This document shows, piece by piece, positions 8,844-13,427 of a DNA stretch of 13,427 nt. The notes under the pieces were generated by a model. That model saw nothing but the letters and a program-made list of their open reading frames with translations, ran no database searches and was not told the DNA's origin. This DNA comes from Cryoendolithus antarcticus (taxonomy: Eukaryota > Ascomycota > Dothideomycetes > Cladosporiales > Cladosporiaceae). Positions within the stretch are counted from its first letter, which is position 1. Each line of letters starts with the position of its first letter. A program made the position numbers and the translations under genes. The DNA lies in the NCBI GenBank assembly GCA_002077065.1, contig NAJO01000138.1:1-13427 (forward strand), given 5' to 3'.

Positions 8844-9400
8844 GTGCAGAGATCAAGAGTAGATGCTGCAAACCAAGGGGCCTGTGTAAGGTATAGAAAA
8901 CCCGCGAAGGAGAGGGTGTGAGACAGGATGAGTCAGCTATCAAGGGGTTCAGGGAAGGTCAAAAATCTGAAGAAATGCAAGAAGTGGGCTGATCGATTAT
9001 GTCGGATTCTATTGTGCCGTCGACGTTACAGTTGGCTTTTGAGAACCTTCCTTTTGTCGTTTTTAGCTAGAATCTCAACTGGGTTTGCATCATAGGACCA
9101 TCAAGACACCTCAAGCATAGAGAGTAGGCTCCATTGCTTGCACGTGAGGTCGGCAAACACCCGTTGAACGGTAATGGCTAATCATTGGTCATACCGATTA
9201 GCGTCAATATTGGGGACGTGATTGTGATGAGAGCGTAGTCACGTTTCCGTCGCCAAATCAACTTCAACACGATTATCTTGACGACTATTGACTCAATTGG
9301 CAACGAATTGAAGGCTATCATAAATGAACATCTATATAATAGCCTTGAACGAACCCGTACACCTGACAGCCAGCCTGCAGAACCTCTTAGAGCAGTCCCT
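8844..9400. other. Intergenic stretch with no recognised gene
   Basis: No open frame of note and no match to a known family on either strand. The right part, from about 9180, is more AT-rich and contains a TATATAATA-like string near 9332, but no start codon of a credible gene lies at a suitable distance on either strand. Confidence 0.5.
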
Positions 9401-10669
9401 TCATGCTGCTATACTAACATTTTCTGAGCTGTCGGCCAGTCCCGTGAAAGGTATGTGGCAGATTCGCATCTCCTGTTGGCCGAGATGAGCCTTGCACCCC
9501 TGGTTTGTGGCTGGAATGTTGGACAGCATGCTGAAAGACTCGTCTGACATCTGGCGAAGAGTTTGCGAGGATCTCGGTCCAGCTATCACTCTCTTCGCAG
9601 AGATCAGGTCGCCAACGGTTGACACGATGACTTGATGAGTATCCTCCCAGTTGACACATCCTCGTATATGTTCGTGCGGGCTTGATTAGCTTCTTGCAGA
9701 GCATCTTCACAGAGAGCCAAGCACTCTCGGACTTTAGCGTATTCGGGGATCTTGCTAGTGTTGCCGGATCCCAACGCAGGTCGCAGAGATTCTTGCATGA
9801 CTCGAAGGCGACCCTGGAGCTCGCCTTTCGCACCGGTCATTGTTTTCTGACACTGGTCAGGTGCAGAGGCAACAACCTGACTCGAAGGTGTGTCAGGCGT
9901 ACCTTTGATTGACACTGCAATATGAACGCTATCAGATGGTGTCAGTAGGCCTTGGATCGTCGTAGCTTTTCGTACTTCAAGGTGCGTGAAATCTTCTTGA
10001 CAAGCTTTCACGCACGCATTGGTCTCTCTTCCTCCCGCTGGACACTCGAGAGCTCGGCAGTCCCAGAGACCAACGAGGTTTGTGTAGGCGAAGGGCAGAG
10101 CTTGTCTTTGTGTCGTTTCAAGTGGTCCTGAAGGTCGGCTTTCGTGTCCCTGATCATGTCTTGGCAGCGTTGTAGACATTCCATAGTGGTCGTGGGTGAT
10201 TGCGTAGTAAATTAGTCAATTGATAGAAGGAGACTTTTGAGAGCGGACGAAGGAATTGATCCGGCCAATCACTATCTGAATCGTGGATTTGTATGCAGAG
10301 AGTGTGCTTCTAAAGTCATTGATCTCATTATACTTGAACTGCAGCCTCGTCCAATCGCGCATGCTCCGATGGGATTCTATAGTGTTCGGGGTGCATTCTT
10401 GAATCAGGACATTGAAGTCCTAACAGGCAGCCGCGCAGCTGAACAATGGGAACCGGATCGAAGTGAATTTGGCCACGACGTCATCACTGACAACGACTTC
10501 CAGCTCCTCTGGGACATCTTCGAATCCTTCGACTTCGTTGTTGAGATCTCGGACAAACTACGTGTGGTTATTTAGGCTTTCGATAGACCTTGTAGAGAGC
10601 TCTGCTAGTCTGAAGGCCGAAGCCGACTAGAGCTATCACGCCGGACGGAACGCTGACAGGGTCTGCCAT
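9401..10669 (-). pseudogene. Fungal STAND-protein N-terminal (PigL_N-type) domain protein, broken
   Basis: A minus-strand gene starting MADPVSVPSGVIALV at 10669, the typical opening of the fungal N-terminal domain found on STAND/NLR-like proteins and on stand-alone proteins. After a frameshift near 10590 and a TAG at 10558-10560 the domain continues with VRDLNNEVEGFEDV, then a PLFSCAAACQDFN segment, RDWTRLQFKYN and SAYKSTIQI, all in the family order. Further shifts (about 10260, between 10025 and 10160, and about 9640) separate a CLQRCQDMIRDTKADL helix, a long helical part with ECLALCEDALQEAN, and a final YEDVSTG / VIVSTVGDLISAKRV part ending TGA at 9401-9403. No NACHT or repeat domain follows. 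The function of this domain is unclear; in STAND proteins it precedes the NTPase. This copy is inactive. Confidence 0.78.
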
Positions 10670-10776
10670 CTGAAGAAATATAGGTGCTAAGCAGAGGATA
10701 TCTGTGGTCGGGTCGATAGAAAATGCTCTACATAAACCAAGCTGTCGAAAAGGAGCGCTTCGTGCCACCTTGGCTA

Positions 10777-10827
10777 ATGTTCACGTTGGGAGCGCGGTCC
10801 ATCCGGGGGCGCGGTCCACTTTCACCT
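10777..10827 (+). repeat. Left terminal inverted repeat of element A
   Basis: Begins ATGTTCACGTTGGG directly after TA. It matches the reverse complement of 12550-12600 at 47 of 51 positions, with mismatches at positions 5, 6, 15 and 33. It carries two direct copies of GCGCGGTCCA at 10792-10801 and 10809-10818, 17 bp apart. Confidence 0.93.
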
Positions 10828-10908
10828 GGAGACTTCGATTTAAGGACGGACATCTCCATGGACATTGACTCAGTTGACACAGGATCAAAGCGTATGACAC
10901 ATTGATAC

Positions 10909-12600
10909 CTATATAACAGCCCGACATGTTTTTGCAGTATGACCTTCCTGCCTGCACCTCCCACACCGCGGCGCAGCCCGCGCCGGCCTTGGCATTTCCT
11001 CCGCTATCTGAACGGCAGCGACGACATCTCACGCAATTGTAATCGCCTGCGCTTCTGCAACAAATATAGCGTGGTCCATACATATAGCCCTCCGCTCCCG
11101 AGATTTGCGGACCTGCAAAGCAGCGTTCAATTCCTGAAGAGACGTAAGCTGCGTCTGCAAAAGTGCAAATTCGTTTGCGATTTTCTGCGCACCCTTCGAG
11201 ACCCGCGTAATTGCCTCGAGTATCGGGGCCGGCGAGCTGCTTTGATGTCGTATAACACGCTGCTGAATAAGCGTAGCTTGTCGCGTGACGTCCACTGTGT
11301 TTGACGGCGTATGTGGTTGTTATGATGCTTGCGAACACAGCGGAGTTTCCGTCTCGTCTTGTACAATCGGATCTAGACGTGATATTACAGCCTCCGGATC
11401 GAAAGGAGATAAGCCAGTACCTTCAAAGCCACCCTGAATGTTTGCTAGTAAAGCTTACGCGGATGGCTTCGCGTACAGTCGTAATGAAGTCGGGTTTGCA
11501 ATGTGGAAAGTTTGCTTCTGAATCAACCTGCGAATTTCAACAGAGAAGGCCTTCTGCAGCGGTACAAAGCAGCCAACATCTATTGGCTGAAGAAGGCGTG
11601 ACGAGTTCGGAGGCATCCAGAGTAGGATAATGCCGTGTGCTTAGCAAAACGTCCGGAATTCAGGGGTTGCATGGCTCCCGTGGTTGTCCAAAATCAAGAG
11701 CCTTTTGCTTCCAACAGACTTCGACGCCGTGTGCTTTCGAAAGTGGTGAATCCACTGCATACTAATCTTATCTGTAGTCCAGCCATTGTCGCTCACTGTG
11801 AAAGTCCAAGTCGAATGACACCGTCAAACCTGGTAAGTTTGGACGCCATTCAAGACATAGAATGGCGGAATCAAGACTCCCGTCACACTTGCGCCCTCGA
11901 TTAGAGTGACCTATTCAGTATTTGTAAGCTTGATCTGTCTTGGTCTGCCTTTGCGATCTGTCGCAGTCACTACCTTTGAGGCTGAGATCTCGCCCATTTG
12001 AAAGCCGCATTCGTTAAAGTTGTATATGTTGTCTGGAACGATCTCATACTTCTTGATTGTGTTGTCTACAAGTTGAAATCAGTTCCTCATGACTTCCGGA
12101 TCCTCACACTGCTTTCTCTGACACTCGTAGACCCGGCCTATCTGTGATTTGAGTCGTGGTGTCCGCGACACAAAGGTAGATGCCCATTCATGTCCGACCG
12201 GCTTCGCGCTGTGCGCTGCGCAAATTGTATCCGCCATATCTCGGACGATCGCGAGCGACGGGGATAGCCCTTGCGCATCCAGCTTCTCAATATTCCGAAT
12301 CAGAACCTCCTCTTCAACCGGACTTAGCCGCGTATTCTTGACCGTGTAATCCTCTCGCGCAGTGCTGCTTTTCAATCGTCGTAGAAGCGTCGTTGTGGAG
12401 ACATTATACGTCTTTGCCGCGCAACACACACTCGCTATCTGACCAGTATGGAGAGCACGCAATGCAAGCAGAATACTGCCTTCGGAAGAACTGATTTGGA
12501 CGCGATCCGGTGGAGAAATAACGCGTTCAATGTAGAGTGAACAAATCCGAGGTGAAAGTGGACCGCGTCCCCGGATGGACCGCGCCCCCAACGTTGACAT
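10909..12600 (-). pseudogene. Fot1/pogo-type transposase of element A, dead
   Basis: Minus-strand DDE transposase, read from the right end of the element to TAG at 10909-10911. An N-terminal psq-type helix-turn-helix (ILLALRAL...AAKTYNVSTTTLLRRL, about residues 43-77) and a CENP-B-type second HTH (EEEVLIRNIEKL...) precede the catalytic core. The core holds IYNFNECGF, where the first catalytic Asp is Asn (12013-12015); LLILDNHGSH, with the second Asp at 11686-11688; and LLQPIDVGCF, with the third at 11578-11580. A coiled-coil-like stretch and a CCHC zinc knuckle (10924-10965) follow. Stops at 12079-12081, 11911-11913, 11824-11826 and 11641-11643, and a pair of compensating frameshifts near 11445-11500, make it inactive. 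The first ATG lies inside the terminal repeat; the original start is uncertain. Confidence 0.9.
12550..12600 (-). repeat. Right terminal inverted repeat of element A
   Basis: Reverse complement of the left end, with 4 mismatches in 51. It contains TGGACCGCGT at 12559-12568 and TGGACCGCGC at 12576-12585, the same 17-bp-spaced doublet. It is followed by TA at 12601-12602. Confidence 0.93.
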
Positions 12601-12831
12601 TAAGCGCTGTCTCGCGCGTACGTCAACTTCTTTGCCTGTCTACATAGAGATTTCCGAACAGAGTGCCACTTCCAGAGCCATACCTGCACACTCGCCAGCT
12701 GATCGCAGGGCAGTTGCCCAGCCGAGCAAGCTGTCCCATAAGTACGCGATCCTCATCCTGCGCGACATTCTCCACGCCATCGCTGTGTTCCCACTGCCAG
12801 TACGTGGTCTGGGTTGAACAACACGGAAAGG

Positions 12832-13427
12832 ATGTATCCAGCGGAAAGTCCGGTGCAGCTCAGGGTCGGGAGCCGAGGTAACAGTCCCAACCAAGGTCAA
12901 TCAGTAGCCTCGCAGAATGACACCGACCAAACCATGACTACTACGAACGACGCGTCTCGAGGGCGCCCCGAGTTGCACCAGCAGGCTAAGCTGTCTCCAG
13001 GTATATTCACCCGGCAGATGGTCGAAGCAGCGCGCGAGAATGGGATTGGGCCTGACGCGCCAATTGTGGAACTTACTCATTGGTGTCAAGATAATTTCAG
13101 CGAGGATCTTGAGAGCGTGACCTTCGAGGCGCTTTACCGGCGGGTTCAGCGTGAGATCGCTCAAGCTAGGAGTCCAAGGATCGGTTCGGCGGCGAGAGGG
13201 AAGAAGACGGGGGCCAAAACCTTTTCTGGGGCCCGATACAAACAGCCTCAATGGACAAGGACACCGAAGGCAGGATCATCTGCTGCTATAAGCCGAAAAT
13301 CAGACCTGCACAATAAGCGGCAATGCTTATCAGTGTCCAGCGATTCGGACTCTCCGAATGCCAGTGAGGAGAGGGCTTCACTTGCTCGATTCAAGTCACG
13401 TAAAAGTGCGCCCCGAGCTGTGCCACG
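12832..13427 (+). CDS. Unknown protein, N-terminal part, runs off the window
   Basis: A plus-strand frame with no stop from 12742 to the last base. The first ATG is at 12832; a second at 12934 is equally possible. From 12832 it gives 198 codons without a stop. The part from about residue 50 to 115 looks helical and charged, with a short Trp/Cys segment (ELTHWCQDNF). The rest is basic and Ser-rich (GKKTGAK, then SVSSDSDSP), which suggests a disordered, possibly nuclear, tail. No family is recognised and no intron is evident, although a GTACGT string at 12799 could be a donor site. It lies 231 bp to the right of element A. Whether it is a real gene depends on sequence beyond the edge. Confidence 0.4.
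   Translation, partial: MYPAESPVQLRVGSRGNSPNQGQSVASQNDTDQTMTTTNDASRGRPELHQQAKLSPGIFTRQMVEAARENGIGPDAPIVELTHWCQDNFSEDLESVTFEALYRRVQREIAQARSPRIGSAARGKKTGAKTFSGARYKQPQWTRTPKAGSSAAISRKSDLHNKRQCLSVSSDSDSPNASEERASLARFKSRKSAPRAVP

Larger units (their letters stand above)
10777..12600 (-). mobile_element. Complete-length Fot1/pogo-type DNA transposon (element A), 1824 bp
   Basis: Both ends are visible. The outermost 51 bp form inverted repeats with 47 matches, and the element is flanked by TA on both sides (10775-10776 and 12601-12602), the target duplication of the Tc1/mariner-pogo group. The length fits Fot1-like elements (about 1.8-2 kb). Inside is one minus-strand transposase. It lies 107 bp upstream of the start of the STAND-domain pseudogene. 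It is related to element B but sits in the opposite orientation. Confidence 0.93.

Noticed and set aside
9325..9345. TATA-box promoter at TATATAATA
   Set aside because: No credible coding start lies downstream on either strand at a suitable distance; AT-rich strings of this size are expected by chance.
10237..10575. 112-codon plus-strand open frame as a gene
   Set aside because: It is antisense to the STAND N-terminal-domain pseudogene, whose minus-strand reading matches the family in order.
10777..12600. hAT or other cut-and-paste superfamily
   Set aside because: TA target duplication, psq/CENP-B HTH and the D-D-D motif contexts (NFDE-like, LILD-x-HGSH, LLQPxD) fit the pogo/Fot1 group; there is no 8-bp duplication.
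12640..12900. 86-codon minus-strand open frame
   Set aside because: No motif, and it is opposite the longer stop-free plus-strand frame at the right edge.

Overview
The window looks like repeat-rich, gene-poor DNA from a filamentous ascomycete. The evidence is a Tad1-type LINE, two Fot1/pogo-type DNA transposons whose transposases end in a zinc knuckle, and remnants of two protein families typical of fungal genomes: a dynamin-like GTPase and the N-terminal domain of fungal STAND proteins. Base composition is close to balanced. A Dothideomycete such as a member of the Pleosporales fits, but that is an inference from family resemblance. Almost every recognisable gene is broken by stops and frameshifts.

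Layout, left to right. Positions 1-3743 hold the 3' two thirds of a LINE on the + strand: the end of the endonuclease domain, the reverse transcriptase with an intact YVDD, a degenerate RNase H, a CxC-x8-H-x4-C zinc motif, a 9-bp tandem repeat at the end of the coding region, a 3' UTR and a (CATT)5 tail. About 110 bp later, the 3' half of a pogo-type transposon (element B, + strand) runs to a terminal inverted repeat ending at 4812. It abuts, and appears to supply the stop codon of, an uninterrupted minus-strand gene (4812-6107). That gene encodes a fork-head-like winged helix and a long C-terminal coiled coil, and it is the best candidate for an intact gene here. After a gene-poor stretch (6249-6780) comes a minus-strand dynamin pseudogene (about 6780-8310), a plus-strand open frame with no ATG (8184-8843) and a second gene-poor stretch (8844-9400). 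Next is a minus-strand pseudogene of the STAND N-terminal (PigL_N-type) family (9401-10669). Element A (10777-12600) is a full-length 1824-bp pogo-type transposon with 51-bp terminal inverted repeats, a TA duplication and a dead minus-strand transposase. A reading frame with no stop runs off the right edge (12832-13427).

Elements A and B belong to one family in opposite orientations, so each helps to read the other. Where they, or repeat copies inside the LINE, can be compared, several premature stops and one lost catalytic Asp are C-to-T changes at CpA. This fits mild repeat-induced point mutation (RIP), but premature stops are biased toward CAR-to-TAR anyway, so a genome-wide test is needed. 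I see no convincing novel functional system. The points most worth following are the intact winged-helix/coiled-coil gene fused to a transposon end, the doublet motif inside the transposon ends, and the dead dynamin/STAND-domain gene pair.
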